A stretch of DNA of 64,000 bases. Origin: Methylotenera_A sp040387515. Lineage in GTDB: Bacteria > Pseudomonadota > Gammaproteobacteria > Burkholderiales > Methylophilaceae. The notes beneath the pieces are model-generated. The model did no database searches. It saw only the letters and a list, made by a program, of their open reading frames with translations, and had not been told where the DNA came from. Positions 18,238 through 27,034 of the stretch are shown here, one piece after another. How positions within the stretch are numbered: position 1 is the stretch's first letter; each line of letters starts with the position of its first letter. The stretch covers positions 124,001 through 188,000 of the forward strand of contig JAZKDP010000007.1 in NCBI GenBank assembly GCA_040387515.1. Reading direction: 5' to 3'. Made by a program: the position numbers and the translations under genes.

Positions 18238-19169
18238 TAACTCCATCTGTATTTATTTTAGGCGCTACTGGTCAAGATGGATATTATCTATCGACTTATC
18301 TTGATGAGCTCGGCCATCAAGTTATACCCACTGATGACTCCCTAAAACTAAACCAATCACCAAACAATATAGAGCAGTATTTTTCTCAACTTATAAAAGA
18401 AAAAAAGCCGACACATATTTTTAATTTTGCAGCGCTTGCAACAGGTATGGGTATGTTTGATGATCCTTACAACATGATGGATGTAAATGGTTTTGCTGTT
18501 ATTGGAATACTAGAAGCAATTCGTAAGCACAAACCAGATACTAAGTTTTGTCAAGCAAGTAGTAGTGAAATGTTTGGTATGCCTAATTCAAGTCCACAAA
18601 ATGAACATACTCATTTTTGTCCTCGTACCCCATACGGCGCAGCAAAATTATTAGCACATAATATGGTTGGTATTTATCGCAAGCACTACAACTTGTATGC
18701 ATGTTCAGCTATTCTTTTTAATCATGAAAGCTCGAAAAGGAGCGACAAGTTTGTTACTCGAAAAGTGACACAAGCTGCCGCTAGAATTAAATTAGGGTTA
18801 GACAAGCATCTCATGTTGAACAGTCTCGATTCAAGGCGCGATTGGGGATATGCACCTGATTTTGTGCGTGGTATGTGGCAAATGCTTCAGCAACCGTTTG
18901 CGGATGATTATGTGATCGCCACTGGAATTACACATTCTATTGCGGACTTGTGTGAGATTGCATTTGATCATGTTGATTTAAACTATAAAGACTATGTTTT
19001 GGTAGATTCTGCATTATCTAACCGGGCAATTGAAGGTATGCAGTTGGTTGGTGATGCTAGCAAGGCACGTAAAGAGTTAGGTTGGGCGCCTAGCATCAAT
19101 TTTAAACAGATGATTTGTGAAATGGTAGATTCAGATATTACGTTGTTAAGAACTCAAAGGATTGTTTGA
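18234..19169 (+). CDS. Divergent Gmd-like NAD(P)-dependent sugar dehydratase/epimerase
   Basis: A 311-residue extended SDR clearly related to Gmd: GATGQDGYYL, KFVTRKVTQAAARIKLGL, NSLDSRRDWGYAPDFV and YVIATGITHSI parallel the Gmd at 13654. The catalytic Glu is in SSSEMFG, and the Tyr/Lys pair is in PYGAAK. It differs in that the loop after the first beta-alpha unit lacks the Arg-Arg pair of Gmd and reads TDDSLKLNQ, suggesting NAD rather than NADP preference. The TSE motif has become SSE, and the ~30-residue Gmd C-terminal insert is absent. It is coupled by ATGA to the glycosyltransferase upstream and runs into a C-methyltransferase gene, so it probably modifies a nucleotide sugar with that enzyme. 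Confidence 0.75.
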   Translation: MITPSVFILGATGQDGYYLSTYLDELGHQVIPTDDSLKLNQSPNNIEQYFSQLIKEKKPTHIFNFAALATGMGMFDDPYNMMDVNGFAVIGILEAIRKHKPDTKFCQASSSEMFGMPNSSPQNEHTHFCPRTPYGAAKLLAHNMVGIYRKHYNLYACSAILFNHESSKRSDKFVTRKVTQAAARIKLGLDKHLMLNSLDSRRDWGYAPDFVRGMWQMLQQPFADDYVIATGITHSIADLCEIAFDHVDLNYKDYVLVDSALSNRAIEGMQLVGDASKARKELGWAPSINFKQMICEMVDSDITLLRTQRIV

Positions 19170-19171
19170 AA

Positions 19172-20410
19172 ATGAAGTATAAAAAAATTAACCAATGCAG
19201 AATTTGTGGCAATAAACATCTTGAGCAGGTGCTTGATTTAGGCGAGCAAATGCTAACAGGAGTGTTTCCGCGCGATAAACATGCATCTGTTACAGTTGGG
19301 CCTCTACGTCTAGTTAAATGCTATGGCGATGAGAATGTTTGTGGTTTATTACAGATGGAGCATTCATACGATCTAGACGAAATGTATGGCGAAAACTATG
19401 GTTATCGTTCGGGTTTGAACAAAAGTATGGTGGCTCACTTGCATAGCAAGGTTAAAAAAATTCTTGGGCAAGTAGTTTTATCTGATCAAGATATTGTAAT
19501 AGATATTGGCAGTAATGACAGTACAACGCTGCAAGCTTATCCAAAGGGACTAACATTGGTCGGTATTGATCCAACTGGTGTGAAATTTCACAGTTACTAT
19601 CCATCGCATATTCAACTGATACCAGATTTTTTCTCATCTGCTTTGTTTCAGCAAAAATTTCCTAATCAAAAGGCAAAAGTGATTACCTCATTTTCAATGT
19701 TCTATGATTTAGAGGATCCAATGGGTTTTATGCAGCAAGTGTATGACGTATTGGATGATGAGGGTGTTTGGGTGTTTGAGCAAAGTTATATGCCGACTAT
19801 GCTGGAAATGAACTCTTATGATACGGTGTGTCATGAACATTTGGAATATTATGCACTGCGCCAAATCAAATGGATGGCTGAGCGGATTGGATTCAAGATT
19901 ATTGATGTTGAGTTCAACAATATTAATGGTGGTAGTTTTTCAGTTACGGCTGTAAAAATTAGCAATCAGCGAACCAGCGCTGCACATGTTCAGCAGATTC
20001 TTGATAAAGAATGCACAAATGGCTTAGATACACTCTTGCCATACCAAGAGTTTGCAAGTCGTGTGTCGGTATTAAAAGATGAGTTAATCAATTTTATTGA
20101 TATAAAAAAAGCAGAAGGAAAAACCATATCGGTGCTAGGTGCCTCAACAAAAGGTAATGTTATTTTGCAGTATTGTGCTTTGGCAGATACGCAGATTGAT
20201 TTTGTCGGAGAAGTTAATGTTGAAAAGTACGGATGTTATACCCCAGGAACTTGGATTCCCATTATTAATGAAAATGATTTACTTTCTAAAAAACCTGATT
20301 ACTTAATTGTTTTACCTTGGCATTTCAGAACTTTTTTTGAGAAACAAGAGCGTTATAAAGGATATAAATTGCTATTCCCGCTGCCGAAACTCGATGTTGT
20401 GGAAGCATGA
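19172..20410 (+). CDS. NDP-hexose C-methyltransferase, zinc-binding N-terminal type
   Basis: A 412-residue, three-part SAM enzyme. The N-terminal metal-binding domain has CRICGNKHLEQVLDLGEQ (C-x2-C) and a later cysteine pair. The SAM-binding loop is VIDIGSNDSTTLQAYPKG (~110-127). EQSYMPTMLEMNSYDTVCHEHLEYY is the catalytic region with the conserved His-Glu-His. The C-terminal domain carries ISVLGASTKGNVILQYC. This matches the NovU/TylCIII-type C-methyltransferases that add a methyl to a ketosugar carbon. The ATG at 19172 is preferred to the TTG at 19166 because AAAGGA at 19156-19161 fits it. It presumably acts on a keto sugar from the SDR upstream. Confidence 0.85.
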   Translation: MKYKKINQCRICGNKHLEQVLDLGEQMLTGVFPRDKHASVTVGPLRLVKCYGDENVCGLLQMEHSYDLDEMYGENYGYRSGLNKSMVAHLHSKVKKILGQVVLSDQDIVIDIGSNDSTTLQAYPKGLTLVGIDPTGVKFHSYYPSHIQLIPDFFSSALFQQKFPNQKAKVITSFSMFYDLEDPMGFMQQVYDVLDDEGVWVFEQSYMPTMLEMNSYDTVCHEHLEYYALRQIKWMAERIGFKIIDVEFNNINGGSFSVTAVKISNQRTSAAHVQQILDKECTNGLDTLLPYQEFASRVSVLKDELINFIDIKKAEGKTISVLGASTKGNVILQYCALADTQIDFVGEVNVEKYGCYTPGTWIPIINENDLLSKKPDYLIVLPWHFRTFFEKQERYKGYKLLFPLPKLDVVEA

Positions 20411-20467
20411 GTAAATGGTAGGTAACAAAAAATTGCATATAGTAATAATGAAAAAGAAAAATAATTT

Positions 20468-21745
20468 ATGAGTATTAAAGCCCATACTATTTGGAATATT
20501 GCTGGTTCTGCGGTGCCTCTGTTGGTTGCTGCGGTTGCAATTCCAAGTTTAGTTCACTCATTGGGGGTGGAGTCTTTTGGTATCTTGACCTTGATTTGGA
20601 CATTGATTGGTTATTTCAGTCTATTTGATTTGGGGTTAGGGCGCGCGATTACGCACCATGTTTCGAGTAAGTTGCAAACAGTACCAATGGCTGAGATTAT
20701 TAATCGCATTAATGTGGGGTTAATATATGCCCTAATAGCGGGCCTGCTAGGCTCCGTATTAATACTAGTCTTAGCTGAACCACTTAGTTCTAGTTGGATT
20801 AAAGTTTCCAGTAACATACAGAATCAGACCTATCTTGCCTTTATTTTTTCTGCATTGGCAATCCCTTTTGTAGCATTATCAAGCGGTATGAAGGGTGTTC
20901 TTGAAGCTTTTGGTCAGTTTGATCGTGTTAATGTAGTCCGTATTTTTCAAGGGATTACAACATTCGCTTTACCAATTTTGAGTGTGCATATTTACGGCCC
21001 TAATTTAGGCGCAATCGCCTTGTTATTAGGATTGTCTAGAGTTGTTGTATTGTTACTTTATCTATTGTTTATTAGCAAGCATGTTGGAAAGCATTGGCTC
21101 TCATCTTTTGGAAATTTAAAGTTTGACTTAAGTTTATTAAAATTTGGAGCTTGGATGACGCTGAGTAATATAGTCAGCCCTTTATTAATTTATTTAGATC
21201 GTTTTGTTATTTCATCAGTGATGGGCGGACAAGTTGTCGCCTATTACACAGTTCCCTTTGAAATATTAACTCGACTATTAATCATACCGGGAGCAATGGG
21301 TTCTGCATTATTTCCAAAACTTACCAGTGAGTATCACAATGAATCAGAGTCTGTAGGGCAATTGCTAAAGAATTCATTGATCACTATAACGTTAGTGATG
21401 ACAGTGCTTTGTTTGTTGGTTTTTATGTTGTATCAACCACTCGTATCATGGTGGATATCAAAAGAGTTTGCTGATGCCTCAAGCGAGGTTGCCAGCTTTT
21501 TAGTGATTGGCATATGGATGAATAGTATAGGTTTTATTATTTATACTGCCGTGCAAGCAAAGGTTGGTGCTAAGCAGACTGCTTTATTGCATTTGACAGA
21601 GTTGGCATTGTTTATCCCAATGTTATATATATTTCTGGTTGAAATGGGTATTGTAGGCGCGGCCATAGCTTGGACAATTAGGGTTTCATTTGATGCGTTA
21701 GGAATGTTTTGGTTATTAAAAAGAAGTCATCAATATGCTATTTGA
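20468..21745 (+). CDS. Wzx-type flippase (second of two in this cluster)
   Basis: A 425-residue polytopic protein with about 12 helices. TIWNIAGSAVPLLVAAVAIPSLVHSLGVESFGILTLIWTLIGYFSLFDLGLGRAITH is the usual Wzx N-terminal region. A central FGAWMTLSNIVSPLLIYLDRFVISSVMG matches O-antigen flippases. It is shorter than, and not obviously homologous over its length to, the flippase at 14761. The stop overlaps the polymerase-like gene by 11 bases, so the two are translated together, as Wzx-Wzy pairs often are. Confidence 0.88.
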   Translation: MSIKAHTIWNIAGSAVPLLVAAVAIPSLVHSLGVESFGILTLIWTLIGYFSLFDLGLGRAITHHVSSKLQTVPMAEIINRINVGLIYALIAGLLGSVLILVLAEPLSSSWIKVSSNIQNQTYLAFIFSALAIPFVALSSGMKGVLEAFGQFDRVNVVRIFQGITTFALPILSVHIYGPNLGAIALLLGLSRVVVLLLYLLFISKHVGKHWLSSFGNLKFDLSLLKFGAWMTLSNIVSPLLIYLDRFVISSVMGGQVVAYYTVPFEILTRLLIIPGAMGSALFPKLTSEYHNESESVGQLLKNSLITITLVMTVLCLLVFMLYQPLVSWWISKEFADASSEVASFLVIGIWMNSIGFIIYTAVQAKVGAKQTALLHLTELALFIPMLYIFLVEMGIVGAAIAWTIRVSFDALGMFWLLKRSHQYAI

Positions 21746-23042
21746 TCCTAGAGTAATTTTCATTTCACTTTGGACGATAGAGCTTGTCGCACAATTCTTA
21801 TTTGGAGGGATTTTTGGTTCTTTTGCTAATGAGACATGGGGGGTGATTGCGATCACTATAATTGCGTTCTTATTGGGTGCTCAATTAATAGAGTCAAAAG
21901 TAGATCACTCCGTCGTTGATAAGATTAATTTAATTAAACAAATAGAGCGTTTTTTTGCAAAAAACGTTTCTTCAGGGTTTATCTACATAACATTATTATT
22001 ATTTGTTATTGCTGCGTTTTTTGCTATTCAAAAATTATTCATTATTACTGGTGTAGATAGCACAGTGCTACGACCACCAGAATGTTTAAGACTAAAAATT
22101 ATTCATGATTTAATTTCAGACAGAGAAATTGCGCCAATCCTCAAGTTATTTACTTTTGGAATCGCAATTTGTATTTTCTACTTAAGTGATGTTAAAAATA
22201 GCACTAAATTTCAAATTTACTTCATCATCGTACTAGGCTTATTTTTTGTGTTTGCAACCACGGGTCGCCTGATGTTGCTGATGTTGTTTAGCGCGGTAAC
22301 TTATTTACTCTACATGCAAAAAGCATGGGGACTTAAAGAGATTTTCTTTAGCGTGGTTAGCTTTGTATTGTTATTTTTCATCATTGCCATTGCACTCAAT
22401 AAGCAAACAGCTGACTGGTCTAAAAATATTAATCCATGTACAAGTAAAAATTGCATAGTGCAAGAAATTTTTTGGCAAAATACAAAAACTCAGATTATTA
22501 ACAAACGCAGTCAATCTAGCACAAGTAACGTGCTCACCATTCAAGATAAACTTGTTTGGAACGCACAAAATTATTTGATGGGTAGCCTTGCTGCATTTAA
22601 TCATTTTGTAGCGACAGGCTCACCATCAATAGAGGGCGGGGCTACTTTACCCAATATTATCCGCAAAGCGATCAATCTAACAGGTGCAAATGTTAAAATG
22701 CGACCTGCTGTTAATCCCTATGTGATCACACCGCTGCAATCTAATACTTATACCGCTATTTTCCCCATTTATCATGACATGGGGAAATTGGGTGTTCTTG
22801 TTTGGTTTTTTATGTTGGGCATTTTGCATCAGTTTTTATATAAGTTAAGTCAGTTTTCGGCAGCAAGTATTTATAAATATTTTTATGCTATCTCTATTTA
22901 TCCTTTATGCATGATTATTTTTGAAGAAGCTTATATTTCTTCTCTTGGATTTTGGGCGATATTCTTAGTAACACCAGCTTTATTGCAGCTACTTAATATT
23001 GGTTGGGCAAAGTTAGTAATGTTTCAGGCAGAGAAAAAATGA
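21735..23042 (+). CDS. Wzy-like O-antigen polymerase, membrane protein
   Basis: A 435-residue protein with about 10 hydrophobic segments and one large hydrophilic loop (~215-310), the topology of Wzy repeat-unit polymerases. No sequence motif is strongly diagnostic, as Wzy proteins are poorly conserved. Support comes from topology, the following ITPLQSNTYTAIFPIYHDMGKLGVLVWFFMLG segment, which resembles the polymerase core, and its overlap with the flippase gene upstream and ATGA overlap with the glycosyltransferase downstream. The region is AT-rich, suggesting transferred O-antigen DNA. Confidence 0.72.
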   Translation: MLFDPRVIFISLWTIELVAQFLFGGIFGSFANETWGVIAITIIAFLLGAQLIESKVDHSVVDKINLIKQIERFFAKNVSSGFIYITLLLFVIAAFFAIQKLFIITGVDSTVLRPPECLRLKIIHDLISDREIAPILKLFTFGIAICIFYLSDVKNSTKFQIYFIIVLGLFFVFATTGRLMLLMLFSAVTYLLYMQKAWGLKEIFFSVVSFVLLFFIIAIALNKQTADWSKNINPCTSKNCIVQEIFWQNTKTQIINKRSQSSTSNVLTIQDKLVWNAQNYLMGSLAAFNHFVATGSPSIEGGATLPNIIRKAINLTGANVKMRPAVNPYVITPLQSNTYTAIFPIYHDMGKLGVLVWFFMLGILHQFLYKLSQFSAASIYKYFYAISIYPLCMIIFEEAYISSLGFWAIFLVTPALLQLLNIGWAKLVMFQAEKK

Positions 23043-24256
23043 ATAAATCAGTTGCAGCAGTAACCATTTGTGCAAAAAATTATTTTGCAAAGGCAAAGGT
23101 ATTAAGTAAAAGCTATCTAGATTTTCATCCAGATCATTCTTTTTATATTTTGATTATGGATCGCAAAGATGAAGCTTTTGCCACTAGGCATGCTGAATAT
23201 AATTTAATCTGGGTTGAGGATCTAGCCATCCCGGATTTGTACAAGCATGCGTTTAGCTATGATGTGATTGAATTTAGTACAAATGTTAAGCCTACTATAT
23301 TAAAGTTTTTGTTACAAAAATACAGCAAAGCATTGTATATAGATCCAGATATACAAATCTACAATTATCTTGGCCCTGTTTTTGATGCGCTAGATAATCA
23401 TGCCATCACCATTACGCCGCATACGTTAACGCCTGTTTTGGATGGCAAGCATCCTAATGATATCGATTTCTTGAAATTTGGCGCATACAACCTAGGTTTT
23501 GTTGGTGTGTCTCAGGCTGACGAAGCTCTTAGTTTTTTAGATTGGTGGTCATCACGTTGTTTAGCATTTGGGTTTTATGAGCCACAATTAGGCTTGGCAG
23601 TCGATCAAAAGTGGATTGATTTAGTGCCATCATATTTTCCAACAACTAAAATCATGAGAGATCTTGGTTTAAATCTTTCATTTTGGAATCTGCATGAAAG
23701 ATTTTTGAGTAAAACAGAGGGCATGTGGTTTGTGAATGATGTTTCTCCATTGTACTTTATTCACTTTTCTTCTTTTGATGTGAAGAATCCAACAGCAATA
23801 GCTTCTAAGCAAAATAGATTTTTAAAAGGTGATCGGCCAGACACTACAGAATTGTATGAACAATATGCGTTAAGCCTTAAAGAGCAAGATGCCGAGAATT
23901 ATTCAATCAACCAGTATAGTTTTGATTTTTTTGAGGATGGTGTATATATCACAGCAACGATGCGTAGATTTTATGCATGCCTGAGTGAGCGTTTTTCTGA
24001 TGAGATAAATCCATTCTCTAGTACATCAAAAGTAAGGTTGTTCGGAGAAAGAAAAGGATTGGTTTCTCGTAAGTTAATGCCTATGAAGCGCCAAAACTTT
24101 AAAAATATGGATGACTATACGTTACAACTAAGTATCATTTATTTTATGTTACGTGTGACATTAAGAGTATTTGGTCCTGTGCGATATTTTGCTCTGATGC
24201 GATTGTTGCCGCAGTTGTCATCTATTAGAAATCAGGAAAAAGTCATTGGTGATTAA
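23039..24256 (+). CDS. Glycosyltransferase with a DPD metal-binding motif
   Basis: A 405-residue protein starting at the ATG overlapping the upstream stop (ATGA). VTICAKNYFAKAKVLSKSYLDFHPDHSFYILIMD is the N-terminal nucleotide-binding part, and ALYIDPDIQIYN at about 98-109 holds the DxD metal motif (D102, D104). The fold suggested is GT-A, in the style of family 8, though I cannot place the family with certainty. GAYNLGFVGVS and DQKWIDLVP follow as acceptor-site candidates. Its donor and acceptor are unknown. Neighbours are the polymerase and an epimerase gene. Confidence 0.72.
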   Translation: MNKSVAAVTICAKNYFAKAKVLSKSYLDFHPDHSFYILIMDRKDEAFATRHAEYNLIWVEDLAIPDLYKHAFSYDVIEFSTNVKPTILKFLLQKYSKALYIDPDIQIYNYLGPVFDALDNHAITITPHTLTPVLDGKHPNDIDFLKFGAYNLGFVGVSQADEALSFLDWWSSRCLAFGFYEPQLGLAVDQKWIDLVPSYFPTTKIMRDLGLNLSFWNLHERFLSKTEGMWFVNDVSPLYFIHFSSFDVKNPTAIASKQNRFLKGDRPDTTELYEQYALSLKEQDAENYSINQYSFDFFEDGVYITATMRRFYACLSERFSDEINPFSSTSKVRLFGERKGLVSRKLMPMKRQNFKNMDDYTLQLSIIYFMLRVTLRVFGPVRYFALMRLLPQLSSIRNQEKVIGD

Positions 24257-24282
24257 TTTAAATATAAATAGATTGGTATTTT

Positions 24283-25434
24283 GTGAGTAAGTCAATTTTA
24301 ATTACTGGCGGTGCTGGCTTTATAGGTCAGCATCTTACTAGAAAGTTACTGTCCGAAGGTCACTCAATCAGAATACTTGACTCGTTCCATCCGCAAATTC
24401 ATGGTGTAGATGGTGATATCTCTGTGGACATTAAGTCGCAAGTCGATTTAGTTCGTGCGGATATTCGTGATCGTGATGCGTTGATAAACGCTGTGTCAGG
24501 TATAGATACGATTGTGCATTTAGCGGCAGAAACGGGCACTGGTCAATCTATGTATGAGATTGAACGATACTTCAGTGTGAATGTACAGGGTACTGCAATA
24601 CTATTGGATGTATTAGGAAATGAGCCAAACGCCAAAGGTGTAACTAATATTGTTGTGGCTTCTAGCAGGGCAATCTATGGGGAGGGTACTTACCAATGTG
24701 CAACACACGGTAAAGTATACCCAGAAGCGCGTAGTAATATTGATATGGCTGCTGGGAAGTTAGAGCCAATATGCCCAAAATGCGCTTTGTCGGTTGATAT
24801 GTTGAGTACAGAGGAAGATGCACCCTTTAAGCCGATGTCCATGTATGGATTAACTAAACAGGTTCAGGAGCAAGCAGTACTATTATTTGCGCGAGTAAAA
24901 GGCATTAATGCTTTTGCTTTAAGGTATCAAAATGTTTATGGTGCGGGACAGTCACTTAAAAATCCTTATACTGGGATTTTAGCGGTATTTTCAAATCTTG
25001 CACGGCAGGGGCAAAGAATTGATGTGTATGAAGATGGCTTAGAGTCTAGAGATTTTGTGTATGTAAGCGATGTTGTTGAGGCAACAACAAGGGCGATTCA
25101 ATACAATGAGAAATTTATTGGCGCATTAAATGTAGGTGGTGGGGAGGCTGTTAGTGTTGCTGAAGTGGCGGCACAAGTGAATCAATACTTTGGTGGTCAT
25201 TCAGAAATTCAGCTGTCTGGCGCATTTCGCGTTGGAGATATTAGACATAATTTAGCGGCATTAGATAATGTAAATAAAATATTAGGTTTTAAACCCCAGT
25301 TAAGTTTTAGTAAGGGTTTAAAGCTTTTCTTGGACTGGGCAGAGGCTCAGCCTGTTGAAGATAAAAATGCCTACACTAAATCAGTGATGGAGTTATCTGA
25401 ACGTTCATTAATGGGCCAAGTAAAGAAGTCATAA
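24283..25434 (+). CDS. Extended SDR, dTDP-L-rhamnose 4-epimerase-like, with metal-binding insert
   Basis: A 383-residue NAD-dependent sugar epimerase starting at GTG 24283. TGGAGFIG is at 8-15, the catalytic Ser in the ASSRAIYGEG strand (~127-135), and Tyr188 and Lys192 in YGLTK. Between strand and catalytic Tyr is an insert with C139, H142, C164 and C167 (CATHG ... CPKC), probably a zinc site. WbiB-type dTDP-L-rhamnose 4-epimerases have such an insert, giving dTDP-6-deoxy-L-talose. The rhamnose genes rmlABCD are not in the window, so the substrate must come from elsewhere if this is right. Confidence 0.72.
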   Translation: MSKSILITGGAGFIGQHLTRKLLSEGHSIRILDSFHPQIHGVDGDISVDIKSQVDLVRADIRDRDALINAVSGIDTIVHLAAETGTGQSMYEIERYFSVNVQGTAILLDVLGNEPNAKGVTNIVVASSRAIYGEGTYQCATHGKVYPEARSNIDMAAGKLEPICPKCALSVDMLSTEEDAPFKPMSMYGLTKQVQEQAVLLFARVKGINAFALRYQNVYGAGQSLKNPYTGILAVFSNLARQGQRIDVYEDGLESRDFVYVSDVVEATTRAIQYNEKFIGALNVGGGEAVSVAEVAAQVNQYFGGHSEIQLSGAFRVGDIRHNLAALDNVNKILGFKPQLSFSKGLKLFLDWAEAQPVEDKNAYTKSVMELSERSLMGQVKKS

Positions 25435-25980
25435 ATGAATCAAGATGGATTACTAAGGTTAATAAAGCAAGATCTGTCTCGCCTTTCTGAGCAGACATCT
25501 TTTGAAAAAATGTCGGTGCAATACTGGAAAGTTTTCCATCCAAGATTCATTCCTGTGTTAATTATAAGAGTAGCAAATGCTTGCCATACGTACGCTTTAC
25601 TAAGGCCGGTTGCATTTTTATTTACATGGGTCAATATAATTGTATTTGGTATTGAAGTCACACCTCGTTGTAGTATCGGAGGAGGATTGTTTCTCCCTCA
25701 TACGTCTGGCACTGTAATTGGAGCAGCAAAAATTGGCGTAAATGCTACAATTTTTCAAGGTGTAACAATTGGGGCAAAATATGCAGATATGCATTTTACG
25801 TTAGCTAGCCGACCAATTATTGAAGATGATGTTTTGATTGGTGCGGGTGCAAAAGTGTTAGGTGATATTCGTATCGGTTCTAAAGCTACTATAGCTGCTA
25901 ATTCACTCGTATTAATTTCCCTTCCATATGGTGCAACAGCAATTGGAGTGCCTGCAGTTATAGTCGGTAAGCATGAATAA
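25435..25980 (+). CDS. Serine O-acetyltransferase-like hexapeptide acetyltransferase
   Basis: A 181-residue protein with a left-handed beta-helix: GVTIGAKYADMHF, IGAGAKVLGDIRIGSKATIAANSLVLISLPYGATAIGVPAVIVG follow the hexapeptide repeat pattern. The N-terminal half has a TPRCSIGGGLFLPHTSGTVIGA entry with the catalytic-His region. It is related to CysE-type enzymes but sits in a polysaccharide cluster, so it probably O-acetylates a sugar. It starts directly after the epimerase stop and overlaps the next glycosyltransferase by 8 bases. Two further paralogues of this type are at 43500 and 49522. Confidence 0.8.
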   Translation: MNQDGLLRLIKQDLSRLSEQTSFEKMSVQYWKVFHPRFIPVLIIRVANACHTYALLRPVAFLFTWVNIIVFGIEVTPRCSIGGGLFLPHTSGTVIGAAKIGVNATIFQGVTIGAKYADMHFTLASRPIIEDDVLIGAGAKVLGDIRIGSKATIAANSLVLISLPYGATAIGVPAVIVGKHE

Positions 25981-27001
25981 AGTGGATTTGACAGGAAAGC
26001 AAGTCGTTTTTATTGCACCCAAAACTTTTGGGTATGAAGTCCAAATTACTGAGGCTCTAAAGAAGTTAGGTGCAACAGTTTATTTTCATAGTGATAAGCC
26101 TAATGAAAGTAAGTGGTTTAAAGCTTTTCTGCGACTAATGCCTAAGTTCGTTTGGTTTTATTGTGACTATGTATTCAGTCGGTGGTTGAATACGACCGCC
26201 GTAAAAAATTGTGATGTCGTCTTTATTATTAAGGGCGAAGGTGTTTCGATAAGATTTCTAAAGTTATTGCGTGCGAAACATCCTAATGCAAAATTCATTT
26301 TGTATATGTGGGATAGTTTACGAAATGTTAAATACACTGAAAGCAAATTGAAGTGTTTTGATAAAACGATGAGTTTTGATCCACGTGATTGTGCTAATTA
26401 CCCGTCTTTACAGTACCGGTCACTTTTTTACTTAGAGACTTATCAAAATAAACCAATAGCCGAAACGTATAATAAGCTATTTTTTCTAGGTACATTAAAT
26501 GGGGATCGACCAAAAGTGTTGGCTGAAATTATTCAGCAATTAGATCGTTCCATCCAGTTTAATTATCAGTTGTTTGTGCGAAGTAGAGTTGAGTTGTTTT
26601 TTCGAAGATTTTTAGATAAATCATTTGAAACAATCAATAAAGAAAATTTGATTTTTGACGCAATAAACCCTGAAGTAATTCAGAAATCAATGTCTACTTG
26701 CACAGCAGTTCTGGATATTGAGCATCCGAATCAGTCCGGACTAACAATGCGCACGTTTGAAGTGTTAGCAACTGGAAAGAAATTAATCACAACAAATCAA
26801 TCAATTGTTAAACAAAGTTTTTTTGATGCATCAACAATACTTGTTATTGATAGATATCAACCTAATATTCCGCTAAGTTTTTTTGAGGAAAAAGCTCGGC
26901 CTTTGCCACAGTCTTTTTATACTGAAAACTCAATAGTAGGTTGGTTAGAGGATATATTAGATTTTTCTAATACAAAAATTGCTCAAAATAACCTTAAGTG
27001 A
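25973..27001 (+). CDS. Glycosyltransferase, CgeB/family 1-like
   Basis: A 342-residue protein. The N-terminus VVFIAPKTFGYEVQITEALKKLGATVYFHSDKPNE suggests a GT-B Rossmann domain. AVLDIEHPNQSGLTMRTFEVLATGKKLITTNQSIVKQSFFD (~245-290) is the acceptor/donor domain with the conserved Glu in RTFEVLATGKKLITTN. This resembles CgeB-like proteins found in lipopolysaccharide clusters. It overlaps the acetyltransferase by 8 bases. Substrate is unknown. Confidence 0.68.
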   Translation: MNKVDLTGKQVVFIAPKTFGYEVQITEALKKLGATVYFHSDKPNESKWFKAFLRLMPKFVWFYCDYVFSRWLNTTAVKNCDVVFIIKGEGVSIRFLKLLRAKHPNAKFILYMWDSLRNVKYTESKLKCFDKTMSFDPRDCANYPSLQYRSLFYLETYQNKPIAETYNKLFFLGTLNGDRPKVLAEIIQQLDRSIQFNYQLFVRSRVELFFRRFLDKSFETINKENLIFDAINPEVIQKSMSTCTAVLDIEHPNQSGLTMRTFEVLATGKKLITTNQSIVKQSFFDASTILVIDRYQPNIPLSFFEEKARPLPQSFYTENSIVGWLEDILDFSNTKIAQNNLK

Positions 27002-27034
27002 AGGTTTTGAGAAACTAACATTTTAAAGAATATT

